DNA of 64,000 bases, taken from positions 187,280,015 through 187,344,014 of the forward strand of contig OY282558.1 in NCBI GenBank assembly GCA_958295665.1, written 5' to 3'. The translations under genes were made by a program, and so were the position numbers. Shown piece by piece: positions 33,373 through 43,690 of the stretch (its first letter is position 1; the number at the start of each line of letters is the position of its first letter). This stretch comes from Tipula vernalis (lineage: Eukaryota > Arthropoda > Insecta > Diptera > Tipulidae). The notes below the pieces were generated by a model. The model was not told the origin of the DNA, ran no database searches, and was given only the letters and a program-made list of their open reading frames with translations.

Positions 33373-34630
33373 TTCAACTAAAAAAATTTAGTCATATTAA
33401 ACTTGGAGGAATTAAATTCAGCATCTCCAAAATCATGCAATCCATTCCATTGTGATACATTTTTTATTATCTTATACTATGTAAAATTGTTGGATGACAT
33501 CTGATAAATAATATCTCGTACACTTAAACCAAACGGGTTCAACACATTACAATTACAAACCATAAAATTTAAATATTTATCTAAAAATAAAATTTCAATA
33601 ATTAAATTATCTTCATGGTGATGATTGCAGATACATTGGCACCGATTTAAACAATACAACAACTAAACAATAATCATAAAAAAAATAATTTTATTTTGGT
33701 GGCTTTTCACGATAAAATTTTAATTAAAATAATTTACTATTTTAGCAAATTGCTTATATTTCTCGCCAAATAAAATTTAAATATTTATGTTGTTATACAA
33801 TACATAACCAATTTGAAATGTTGTCGACAATTTAAAATTACATACCGCTCCGAATACACAAAAATTATGAGTATGTATGGTGGAAACATATAAACATACT
33901 GTTTTTATGTGTTTAGGGATTTCATATGGAATGAGTCGTTGCGCCATAAAATAAAATCGTATTTTCCATATTATGATTACTATCTAAATAAATAACTGAA
34001 CGAGAAATAGTAAAGTGGCTCAGAGTAAAGTTGTTTCTGATTTATTTTATTGGGACACGATTCATAAATCATTTTAACTAAAATGAATTTATTATTAATA
34101 TTGGTTCAATTTCAACAATATTTTGATTTCCCATTAGCATTACAATTGTGCTTGAGATTTACTTATACTATATAACTGTCGCAAGAACCAAGAAGAAGAT
34201 AATCAAATTGAGAAAAAATGAAAAACTAAAATTTAATTATTTTAGATTTTGTTTGTGGTGTTGAAATACAATACATAAATTAATTAAAATTCATTTTTTG
34301 TACGTTTAAAGTCACGTCAACAAAACTTTTTTTGAATAACAATAAGATCTTGACTAATTAAATTGAGTTATTGGGGTGCATGTTGTTTTTTGATTGGTTA
34401 GAATAAATGTAATATTTCTCTCTCCAAAGTGATGTTAATTTTATTTAATAATCACTTCTATTATCATTCACGATCAACAATCGGACACGACTCTGTATTG
34501 CATTTTCGTTTTTTCATTTGATAAAAACAAATAACAATACTACAAAGGAAAAGGCAACACACAGTCGTGTCGATTGTCGATGGACTCGATAATCATAATA
34601 GGAGTGAATATTCAAGGTGTTTATTATAAA

Positions 34631-35174
34631 TTGATTGATGGATTTCAAATGCGTATCAAGCAAACATTACGCAAGTCTCCCGTATTATAAATGCGAATAC
34701 CACACCCACTATACCCATGTTACAACACGACACCATTTTTCATGAAGCCAAACCCCGTAAAGAAAGGCGCCACATCGATAACCACATAAGTCTAATAGTG
34801 TGATATCCGCCCCTGGCCAGGCAGCCATCGTACATATAACAACATCGCGGGATGGGAAAGGAATGTTAGTGAGGATAGACTCGGCCCGGTTACAGACAAA
34901 TAATAAAGCCGATGATAGTTAGTGTTTTTTATGACAGCACAATGACAACACAAATTTCCTGGTGCCGCAAGGTCTTTTTTCTGAAAAGCCCAAAACTTAT
35001 TATTCCCTCCACCATTTCCATCGGCGGTTGTGAAGAAGGGCGAGATTTCGTCCCATCATCATGTTCCCATGCGGTCACCCAAATTTGTACTAACTGTAGC
35101 TAGTGTTGCTTGACGTTGTTGTTGAAATCGTTGCGTCTCTGCTGTCCCTGCTACTGCCCTCCCCCCCCCATTCT
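34631..35174. mobile_element. 544-base insertion of unknown type with 16-base target duplication
   Basis: AGGTGTTTATTATAAA occurs at 34615-34630 and again at 35175-35190, and only once in copy 2. The inserted sequence is much richer in G+C than its surroundings and ends in a run of C (CCCCCCCCC) before ATTCT. No TIR, LTR, poly-A or recognisable ORF is seen. A 16-base duplication suits a retrotransposed sequence, such as a SINE or a processed transcript fragment, possibly in minus orientation. Confidence 0.7.
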
Positions 35175-35203
35175 AGGTGTTTATTATAAATGTATAAATA
35201 TAG

Positions 35204-36046
35204 AAGAGTTCAACACAATTAAATATATTGCCCAAAAAAACGGATACAAAATAACGAAGATTGAATCAATGAATGAAGCATTTATAAGGAAAATGCGGTA
35301 CAGACATGAAACCACACTCATTTTTAATGATAATGATACCAGCAACCAAAAATTTATAAGTGTGGAATACAACCAAAATTCTAGCAAACATATTAATCAA
35401 ATTTTTCGGAATTATGGATATAAAATATCGTACAAAACAAATCACAAATTAGGACAATTTTTAAAACCTCCAAATTCAAACATTTTAGAAACTGGTGTTT
35501 ACAAATTAATTTGTTTGGATTGTCCTTCATTTTATGCAGGACAAACCGGCAGATCATTTGAAATTCGTTTTAGAGAACATGTTCGGAAAATTGGGAATAT
35601 TAATTGTAACTCAAATTTTCCTATGCATATAATAAATGGCACCTTACATAATTATGGCAATTTTAATCAAAATTTAGTAGTCTTAAATAAAATGAAGAAA
35701 GGTGATAATTTAGACCGAAAGGAGGAATTCGAAATTTATAAAAACAGGAACAACCCAAATTAATTAAACAGCAAAATGAACACTTCGGCAAATAAAATTT
35801 ACGACCTTATATTACAAAATAGTAAGCCACACAGTTTCGAATTTATTAGAATATCAACGTAGCCAAATTGTGAAAATGTTTTTCAGGCTATAAAAGCAGA
35901 AGCAAATGGATAGTTATTTTAGTATTTAAGTTACTGACGATGATACATTATCGAAATCAATATAATTTTTATAAAAATTATATATTTCACAATAAGGAAA
36001 TAAATTATTTACAAAACATAAAATATTTTAACTTAATAATAAAAAA
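35204..36046 (+). mobile_element. 5'-truncated Penelope-like element with 12-base target duplication
   Basis: GTATAAATATAG flanks the block at 35192-35203 and 36047-36058 and occurs once in copy 2. The content is the C-terminal end of a Penelope-like polyprotein followed by about 280 bases of 3' sequence. A CTGACGA...GAAA motif at 35934-35955 recalls the degenerate hammerhead found at ends of such elements, but its stem II does not pair properly. Confidence 0.85.
35206..35763 (+). pseudogene. Penelope-like polyprotein C-terminus with GIY-YIG endonuclease
   Basis: The open frame starts artificially at 35110 in the neighbouring insertion; the true Penelope part begins at EEFNTIKYIAQKNGYKI. The GIY-YIG domain reads GVYKLICLDCPSFYAGQTGR with SFEIRFREHVRKI following: GVY for GIY, YAG for YIG, and the conserved R and H. 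A later E (KEEFEIYK) could be the metal ligand. The RT part is absent because the copy is 5'-truncated. In these elements the endonuclease nicks the target for reverse transcription. The C-terminus ends in a stop shortly after NRNNPN. Confidence 0.8.
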
Positions 36047-36887
36047 GTATAAATATAGCTTTAAATATCTAAAAAAAAAATGAGATCAAAATCGTTGTTC
36101 CACTTGCAAAAGTTTTTGCGAAGGAAAAATTTTGGTTGGTATTGTTATCCAAAACAAGAAAATCCCCAAAAAACAGAAAAATCCCAAAAATTCAAGTTTT
36201 TTAAATAAAACAAATTTTGGAAATATTATTTTAATTCGTTTTATACCTCAATGGATGGGGTCTGCCGTGCCCCGCGCAAACCCCCGCTTTCACGATTTTT
36301 TGAAATCCTTACATTCATATAAATGGGAGCATTTTTGAAAAATTTGTGTTTTTTTAATAATTATTCACATACTAAAATAGAGAATTTTCCAAAGCCGCTT
36401 AGCATTGTACCCTTTCCGTAAGGATGATAGGAAAATGTCAGAAAAATTTCATCATGTTTTTGTGTGATAAATAAACCTGAGTCCGGAAAACCAGCGAAAA
36501 TTATCCTTAACGTAACGAGATTCTTGGCGCCAGACGAAATTTATATAAATGTGTGTCAACTACTTTGGCGATCTCTCCTGCCTCACCAGTATATGTAAAT
36601 GAAAGTTTTACTGCATTTAAAAAACAGTTATTTTGGAAATCTCGGCAAATGGAAAAGGAAAAAATTCCAAATATTTTTGGACGCGTAATGGTAAAATAAT
36701 GTTTAGGGAGGTGAAGTCAGAGTCGTGACTACGTACTCTGATCCACTATGTATTCGGGTCTGAAAATAAATTTTCGCATTTTCCGAATTTTTATGCGATG
36801 TAAATGGAAATTCCGAATAGAAAATATTACTTTCCGAAATTTATTTCGGAAAGTTATTGTCAAAATTCGGTTTCAGTTTTTTAGTTT

Positions 36888-37129
36888 ACCACGTATTCTG
36901 ATTTTCGTAATAAATTTGTCAAAAGTCTATCAAATTAGTAAAAATTTTAAACAAACTGAAAATTATAGTGTTAATGTTTCTTTATGGATAAATAAAATAT
37001 TTTATTAATTTCCCTAAATAAAAGCATTAAATTAAAACAATCACAAAATTTTTGTATTTAAATGAATATATACGATTTGTTTTCTTATATTTAAAATTAA
37101 CTGTAATTTTCAGGAGCAATAAAAATTTT
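36888..37129. other. Spacer right of duplicated block
   Basis: AT-rich, nothing recognised. Confidence 0.35.
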
Positions 37130-37598
37130 AATACAACCCAAGCGCAGTTCAAAACATTAATAGCCATAATGGCTAGAAATAAAGAATTCGCTAAGGGCTA
37201 TGCGAGAACTAACCAAGCCAAAAAAAAAGTATAATGCTCTTTGGGTAGAAATTGAGGGAGATCTAAATTTGTTGGGCCCACCTATGCGAGACATAAGAGG
37301 GTGAAAAAAGGTGAGTTTCTTTATAATTAGATATTTATTTATTTAACATATAAACATTTTTCTAGATTTGGGGTGGTCATGAGGATTACATAAAAACCAA
37401 ATAAGGAACAATAAATTAAGTATTTCCGGAACCGGTGGCAGGCCAAGCAAATGTATTCCTTTAACTCCAAGCAAAGAACAGGTTGTAGAGCTTCTTGAAA
37501 TGGAGCTTACTTTACCAAATCGTTTGGCACTGCTCAGAAGGAGGGATCGACAACCTTTTCAGAAAATATAAGCGAACCAGTGGAACAATTAAATTTGC
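37130..37598 (+). pseudogene. Zeste-like Myb/SANT DNA-binding protein remnant, runs into gap
   Basis: One frame reads TQAQFKTLIAIMARNKEFAK; after a one-base slip in an A run come ALWVEIEGDLNLLGPPMRD and WKK. GTGAGT at about 37310 and TTTTTCTAG at about 37365 mark an intron. Exon 2 continues with frame changes to KLSISGTGGRPSKCIPLTPS. This is the pattern of the Myb/SANT-like (zeste-type) domain: Q-F..L...M, LW..I..DLN..GPP.R, then a Gly-rich linker. Such proteins are common partners of PIF/Harbinger transposases, so this may be the second gene of a further Harbinger element whose transposase lies in or beyond the gap. Confidence 0.6.
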
Positions 37599-37798
37599 NN
37601 NNNNNNNNNNNNNNNNNNNNNNNNNNNNNNNNNNNNNNNNNNNNNNNNNNNNNNNNNNNNNNNNNNNNNNNNNNNNNNNNNNNNNNNNNNNNNNNNNNNN
37701 NNNNNNNNNNNNNNNNNNNNNNNNNNNNNNNNNNNNNNNNNNNNNNNNNNNNNNNNNNNNNNNNNNNNNNNNNNNNNNNNNNNNNNNNNNNNNNNNNN
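37599..37798. other. Assembly gap, 200 N
   Basis: Exactly 200 undetermined bases, probably a placeholder of arbitrary length. Frames spanning it are meaningless. Confidence 0.99.
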
Positions 37799-38002
37799 GA
37801 AATTCAAATACACTATTATGCAAATTTGTTGACGTTTATCACAAAAACAAAACCAAAAAACTTCTCGCCATGCCTTATACATGGTCGAAAATAAAAGCGA
37901 GAGCGAGTGTCAATTGGCCTAGTGCAAAATCGCTTTTTCTCGCTTTTAGCTAAAAGTCGCTCATAAAAGGCGACTCGCTATGTGCAAAATCCCAGTCCTG
38001 GA

Positions 38003-38331
38003 GTGGGATTTTGCTCATTTCATTCGCTCTATTTCGCTTCGGTCTAAGTTTTTACTCATTTCATTCGGTCTATGTCGCTTTTTCTATTGCGATCTCAGTC
38101 AATTATATTATGTATAAAAGCTATCTCCTTTTCTCCGCTTCGAACACGTACCTTCGTTGGTGAGAGGAGGCACAGACGAATGATAGTTGAAATAGAATAT
38201 CATTTTATTTTAGCTAGTTGAGATCGCATTAATAAAATATATTTCTACTAAGCGAAATAATGTTCATATCCCGTTTAAGTAAAAGAGACACAAACTCGCT
38301 TCTCGCTTTTTGTGTAAAATCCCAGTCCTGT
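38003..38331. mobile_element. Small TIR element (about 330 bases) next to a related end
   Basis: The left end TGGAGTGGGATTTTGCTCA and the right end (inverted) CAGGACTGGGATTTTACACA are related. The same right-end sequence TGTGCAAAATCCCAGTCCTG lies just left of it at 37983-38002. Many CGCTTTTTCTCGC/GCGAAA blocks are subterminal. It is likely a Harbinger-type miniature element inserted next to, or derived from, a relative. Confidence 0.5.
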
Positions 38332-38339
38332 TGTTGCTG

Positions 38340-39840
38340 TTTCATATTCTATTGTTATGTATTTTCGTTGTTCTCTTCTCTCTGTTGTTAATGTAGTGAG
38401 CGATCTCAAATATTCTTTCCTTTTATATTTTAAGTTCATTTCATCGATCATATTTTCTTTGAATCCGTTGCTGGTCGCTATTTGTTATATGATCTTTATT
38501 TCGTTGGTGTAATCCATGTGGTTCATTGGTGTTGCGTTTAATCTGTTAATCATATGGAGATACGCTGATAATTTGTGTGATTCTGGGTGATTTGATGTGA
38601 AATGGATGGTGTGGTTCGTTTGTGTCAGCTTGCGATACACTTTAAAGCTGTGTTTTTGGTTTTTATTCGTTATTGTGATGTCCAATTAAATAATCTGTTT
38701 ATTTACCTCAGTTTCCATAGTGAAACTTATATTTGGGTTGAGATTATTTATGTAGTTGTGAAGCATCTTAAGTTGCCTTGTTATTCCATTAAACAATAAT
38801 GTCATTAACATATCTGTACCAATACGTTATGTGTTTTCTTAAGTTGTTAATGAATATTTTTGCCAGTGTACCCGATAATGGATTTCACATGGGGAGGCCC
38901 TCTATTTGTTTGTAACATTTTTGATTGTACCTGAAATAGTTTTGTGAGGTGATTACCTTGAGTATGTTCACGACTTGAGTTATTTCGGTAGTGTCGACGT
39001 TTCCACATGTTAATCGATTTTTCACAATCTTTATTGTTTCGTCGACTGGTATGTTGCCATACATGTTCGAATTGTCAAAAGAAGCGAACTTCCCATTGTT
39101 GGTGATGTTAACATGTTTTATGTTGTCTATCAATTCAATATTGTTTTTTAAGGACGTGGTGCTTTTTATGTGCAGTTTATTGTTCAAATATATGTTCATA
39201 TGTTTAGATAGTTTATATGCAGGTGCTGTTTTGTAGTTAATTACTGGCCTTATGGGTACACCTTCCTTGTAGATTTTGGGGAGACCTTTTAATACCGGTG
39301 TTACAATGTTGTAACATTTTTAGCTTAAACCCATAATTGGCATCAATTACTTTGTCACTTCTGTTGATAACGTTGTTAACTTTATTTTTGTACGTGTTTG
39401 TGGGATCTATGTTGAGTTCTTGCATATCATTATCACGGATGTATTGTTAAACTTTTTCATCATTTTGGTCGATACCCATTACTACAGTAGTATTACCCTT
39501 GTCTGCTTTTGTTACAATTGCTGAGTGTTGTGCTATTTTACTTCTTTTACTTTTAACAATCTTGTTTTCATTGTGAGTTTTTTATTGGTATTTCGTTTGC
39601 CTTGTTATAGGGTTATTGTGCGATATATTGCCGAATGACATCTCGATGTTGTATGTTCTTAGTGACATCGCTCTCAATACTTAACAATTATTTTTTCTTT
39701 TGATTGTGGTTCTTTATTGGCATACTACTATGTTTAAACGTTTTAAACCTTTGTTCAAAAGGTTCATTTCAATTTCGGTCAATGTTATGTCAGTATAGTC
39801 AGTAAAATTTAATCTTGAATTACATAAAAACATCGTTTAT
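38340..39840 (-). pseudogene. Penelope-like element remnant 1 (RT)
   Basis: Minus-strand pieces in order from 39600 downward: ADKGNTTVVMGID (conserved Penelope motif), LNIDPTNTYKNKVNNVINRS, the RT core FASFDNSNMYGNIPVDETIK and QNYFRYNQKCYKQIEGLPM, then ITYWYRYVNDIIV at about 38810, and KNQKHSFKVYRKLTQTNHTI. The usual catalytic YVDD reads YVND. There are stops and frameshifts throughout, and no GIY-YIG domain was found. It is old compared with the truncated copy at 35204-36046. Confidence 0.75.
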
Positions 39841-40417
39841 TTTAAAATAAATATAAGTATGGATCTTGTCCGGTCTTTTCGAAATCAATAATAAGTAGCT
39901 TTATGTGGTTTTTTCAAAAGATATACCATTCGAGTATGGTACCTCAAGAATTTCTTAATAAAATGGATGTTGAATATTAAATAGTTTTAGATTTCTGCAA
40001 AACTGGTTGGCTTTCGCTAATGCCAATGGTTGATTAAATCTTAAAACTTTAGCGAACATTAAAAATCTAGTTTACGACGTTAGAAGTATGTCCAACGTTA
40101 GTCGACTTTTTTTTAACGATGATACTTTACACTTAAGTCTACTTTAGTAGACTGTAAAACAGTGCAAGTAGTTTCTAAGAGTAATGAGCCGTTAAAATTT
40201 TAATACTTAAAGAGAAACTACTTAATCCAGAGAAAGAGAATCCAGACACAAAGAAACTCACAAAGAAAAATCCACAAAATGCAAATCCAGAAACACAATT
40301 ATCAGCCCAACTTAAAATTAAAATTTATAAAATTCGATTTTTCCTTAAGAGTTCTAAATATTTATGATCTGATAAAGAGATCTGATAGAAGCAAATCTTC
40401 TACTGTTAGATTTAGAT
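39841..40417. other. Non-coding stretch upstream of the gypsy remnant
   Basis: It may contain the 5' LTR and leader of the following Ty3/gypsy remnant. TTAACGATGATACTTTACAC and a TAGTCTACTTTAGTAGAC palindrome are visible, but no paired LTR was found to the right. Confidence 0.35.
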
Positions 40418-41000
40418 ATGACGGAATATAACACAGAACAGTTTAAATCTATATTTAGTCAGTTGCGTATGCCTGACGCGATTAAAGATTTATCATTTTT
40501 CTACGGAAATAGACGTACATTAGTATTCGACTTCATCGAAAACGTAGAAGAAATTTTAAGTATTTTAACAAAGATCGACGGTACAGTTTATAGTAAAATT
40601 GTTATTAGGGGTAAAGGAAACAAAATTTTTGGCGAAGCCAATGTGGTTCTTAATATGTATGGAACTTCCTTAGTTTGGGAAATACAGCGATAAACGAAAT
40701 GAAACGAGTCTCATAAGAGACTTATCTGAAATATCCCAAAGTAACGATAATATAGAAAAATATTATTCAAGAGTAATAGAAATTTATTCTACTATAATTA
40801 ATCATATTAAAATTCATGAGATCGACGATAATGTGGTTAAATCAAAACTGTCATTATACAGTGAAATTTGCTTAAATACGTTCCTCTCAGGAACGAAAGT
40901 ACCACTTGGTTCTATTACTAGGGCAATGCGATCGAATGGGCTAAGCGGAGCTTTTAATTACTGTTTACAAGAACAGAATATCATAAACCTAACATGGTAG
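40418..41000 (+). pseudogene. Gypsy-type Gag remnant
   Basis: MTEYNTEQFKSIFSQLRMPD opens a 91-codon frame. After a frameshift near 40690 it continues RDLSEISQSNDNIEKYYSRV... and ends LNTFLSGTKVPLGSITRAMR with ALYCLQEQN-like spacing (FNYCLQEQN). The FLSG..PLG...RA motif is typical of Gag of mdg1/17.6-like elements. No zinc knuckle is seen downstream. This would be the capsid part; it is not functional here. Confidence 0.6.
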
Positions 41001-41599
41001 TTAATAATAAGAAACCAATTCATCATAAACCAAATTTAAACCTTCATTTTAGATCCAACATCAATCCAAATTTTAGACCTAATACCCAATCAAACCAATA
41101 TATTAGACCGAATAGTCCTTTTGATCATAATTCCAGATGATTCCAATAATTATTATAATCCACATCTTCAACCAAACATTGTTCCATTCTGCTCACCTAA
41201 TACCCAAAATCAACGAACAAATTTTAAACCAGGTAATAACCAAAATTGTCGATAACCAATGGAAGTATGCAATACACTTTCTAAATATCGATCAAATCAA
41301 CCACAAGCAAACGCCTTCCAACCTTTAGGAAATCGGAAATTTATTCCTGAAGAACTTTTATCACACCTGAAAACTATGTTATAGATGTAGACGATACGAA
41401 TTTTCAGACACAAGCCTCCCAATTGGATACATAATTGTAAATATGTACTCATAAAAGCAATATTTTACCTTACATTCACGTAAAAATATTCAATAACAAA
41501 TACCTAAAATTTATAAAAGATAGAGAATTGTTTGTCAAGATGTTTCGTTCACAAATACGGTTAAATTCGGAATAAAATTAACAGATAATACTCCAATTT

Positions 41600-42190
41600 A
41601 CACTGTTATATAGATATCCGGAAATACAAAAAATTGAATTTAAAACTCAGATAAGTAAAATGCTATAACAGGGAATTATACGCCCAAATTTTTCACCTTG
41701 ATCATCCCCCATATAAATTGTACCAAAGGAAATTGATGCAAGTGGAAAATAGAAATGGCGACTGGTTGTAGATTATAGAAAACAAAAACGAGAAAACAGT
41801 CAATGATAAATATCCATTACCAAATATTACTGAAATATTGAATAAACTAGGCAAATGTTTGTACTTTAGTACGTTAGGTCTCGCTTCTGGGTTTCATCCG
41901 ATTGAAGTCAAATCAGAAGACATTCAAAAAATGGCCTTTTCAGTCGATCATGGTTACTATGAATACGTAAGAATGCCGTTTGGGTTAAAGAATGCACCAG
42001 CGACATTACAAAGAATAATGGATTTCGTTTTAAAAGAGGTTTTAGGGAATAATTGTCTTTGGTATATGGGCGATATTATTAGTCTACGGAAAATATCCAC
42101 CTCTCTTCAAGAACATTTTCAAAATTTAGCAAAAGTTTCCGAAAAAAAAATCCATCCAGATAAATCGGAATTTAAATTTTTTTTTTAGGC
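41600..42190 (+). pseudogene. Gypsy reverse transcriptase remnant with lost catalytic aspartates
   Basis: RYPEIQKIEFKTQISKML and GIIRPNFSP come first, then WRLVVDYRK. The frame 41838-42188 reads LYFSTLGLASGFHPIEV, KMAFSVDHGYYEYVRMPFGL and LKNAPATLQRIMDFVL, followed by LWYMGDIISL. Family members have LDLASG and YLDDII at these places; here the first is LGLASG and the second YMGDII, so two of the three catalytic aspartates are replaced by glycine. Stops and frameshifts occur on both sides. Confidence 0.75.
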
Positions 42191-42279
42191 CATTTTGTAA
42201 CCACGGAGTGTGTAAAACCAAATCCAGAAAAAGTTAAATTTTTTTTTTTTTAAATACAAAATTGAATTACATATTACGT

Positions 42280-42530
42280 CAGTCAAGAATTCAACTGGGA
42301 GTTCCCCTGTCCAAAAATTTCATTCAACATCAACAGAATTAATACGGATAATATACCATACAAACAAAAATAAGTTAATTAGTGAAATAGTGGACGAAGC
42401 AGTACTCACAAACAACAATTCGACACATTCCTCAACTAAACTAACTATCGCAATAAACTTTTTAAACATTTTCACAATATTAGTCGGAAACAGTGTCGTA
42501 ACCACTGTAACAACAGTACAACTCTAATTA
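42280..42530 (+). pseudogene. Gypsy integrase core remnant
   Basis: A plus-strand frame reads SSPVQKFHSTSTELIRII and EIVDEAVLTNNNSTHSSTKL, matching the end of the retroviral-type integrase core (N-S-P-x-x-x-F-H-S-T, catalytic E replaced in the E..R segment, Y-N-x-x-x-H-S). It continues to a stop after VTTVTTVQL, with a hydrophobic stretch of uncertain meaning (NFLNIFTILVGN). Everything between RT and this piece is deleted. Confidence 0.55.
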
Positions 42531-42540
42531 AGTTGTAATT

Positions 42541-43180
42541 AGTAATTTCCGGTAATTTATGATTTAAGTTTTCTTGTTTTGTTTTCATTTAATAAAATTT
42601 ATTTTTACGAGCGCAACAAATCTATGGTTTTATGTAGTACACAACAGAGTCCTGAAATTTGATATTAATTTATGAACTAACGGAAGAGGGACATTTTTTT
42701 CAAGTACACAATTCTTCATTGTTTCATAACTATATTTCTATTTATTTTCCAAATGTCAAAAAATCTTGTTATTTAATGAAATACAGGTTTTATACCTTTC
42801 ACATTTCAAATTGAACTTTTTTATAATTCAAATTAACCGTGTTTGCAAATTATATTTATAAAAAAAAACTCAATCCCAGAATTAAAATTTACATTAATCA
42901 TTGAAATTTTCATCGGGAACCATTACACCAAATTTGTTAATTTTGTAAAAAAATAATTCCACAGGATGGATGAAACTTGGCCATCTCTCAACCAATTTTG
43001 ATGAAATGTGACATGTGGATACTTCGATGGAACTTACTTATTCCTTAAAAGGTGTTAGTGAAATTTGACATCCGCAATCGAAATGTAATTCTAAAATATT
43101 TTTCGGATGAAGTTCTGGAATATGGCCAAATATGATTTAACTTCCTATTTCTCCTTAAAAATTATAATATTTTCGGCGCG
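42541..43180. other. Non-coding stretch
   Basis: AT-rich, no gene seen. Towards its right end it contains diverged versions of the minisatellite described next. Confidence 0.4.
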
Positions 43181-43690
43181 GGCATTTTAAATTAACAAAT
43201 CCCGGTATTTTTTTGACAGAATGTATATACGCAGGAAGAGTATTCATCGGTTTTGGAATATTTAAGTTCCATCCTACTTGGCCTTATTCCAGAACTTTAT
43301 CCAAAAATCCTTTTAGAATTTCATTTCCTTAGCACATGCCAAATTCCACTAAAATCTGTTAAGAAATAGATAAGTTCCATCCTAATTGGCCAAATTAAAG
43401 AATTTCAACTAAAAACAACTTTAGAATCCCACCGTGTACCTATCGAATTTCATCATAATCGGTTGAGAAATATTCCAGTACTTCATTCAAAAATCTAGAA
43501 TCCCATTTCCATCACGGATGTCAATTTCACTAAAATCGGTTAAGAAATGGTCAAGTTCCATTCTGTTTGGCCATATTTCAGAACTTACAATATTTCAATT
43601 CATTTTAAAATACATGTCGAATTTTATCATAATTGGTTAAGAATCAGCCTAATTCTATCCTAATCGGCCAAAGTCAGAACTTAAAAAATA
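42960..43690. repeat. Decayed tandem repeat (about five diverged units)
   Basis: AAGTTCCATCCTACTTGGCC recurs in diverged forms at about 43215, 43375, 43550 and 43640, each followed by TTCCAGAACTT-like and AAATTCCACTAAAATCGGTT-like segments. Units are 90-170 bases and much mutated. Copy A of the dispersed repeat retains only one such unit (about 1085-1220). Confidence 0.7.

Larger units (their letters stand above)
33345..36887 (+). repeat. Duplicated block, copy 1 (partner 57848-59989)
   Basis: TTGCAGAAGGATTTACGAAG to ...TTCGGTTTCAGTTTTTTA is collinear and about 95-98 % identical by eye with 57848-59989. Copy 1 is longer because it contains two insertions (34631-35174 and 35204-36046) that copy 2 lacks. 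The small frame at 33477-33662 is identical in both copies but has no visible domain. The nature of the block is unknown. Confidence 0.9.
40418..42540 (+). mobile_element. Ty3/gypsy retrotransposon remnant (gag, RT, IN pieces)
   Basis: Gag-like, reverse-transcriptase and integrase pieces occur in the normal order with large internal losses (no recognisable protease; RNase H and most of integrase missing). No pair of LTRs is visible. All pieces contain stops, frameshifts or lost catalytic residues. Confidence 0.7.

Noticed and set aside
33477..33662. 61-codon minus frame, identical at 57981-58166
   Set aside because: Its identity comes from the recent block duplication, not coding constraint. 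It has a Cys/His-looking stretch (CNHHHED) but no supported domain.
35934..35955. Hammerhead-like CTGACGA...GAAA at the Penelope-like 3' end
   Set aside because: The bases next to the core that should pair at the start of stem II are U and C, and no stem III/GUC partner was found; at best a degenerate remnant.
37495..37953. Four frames of about 100-150 codons spanning N bases
   Set aside because: They are open only because the undetermined bases contain no stops.
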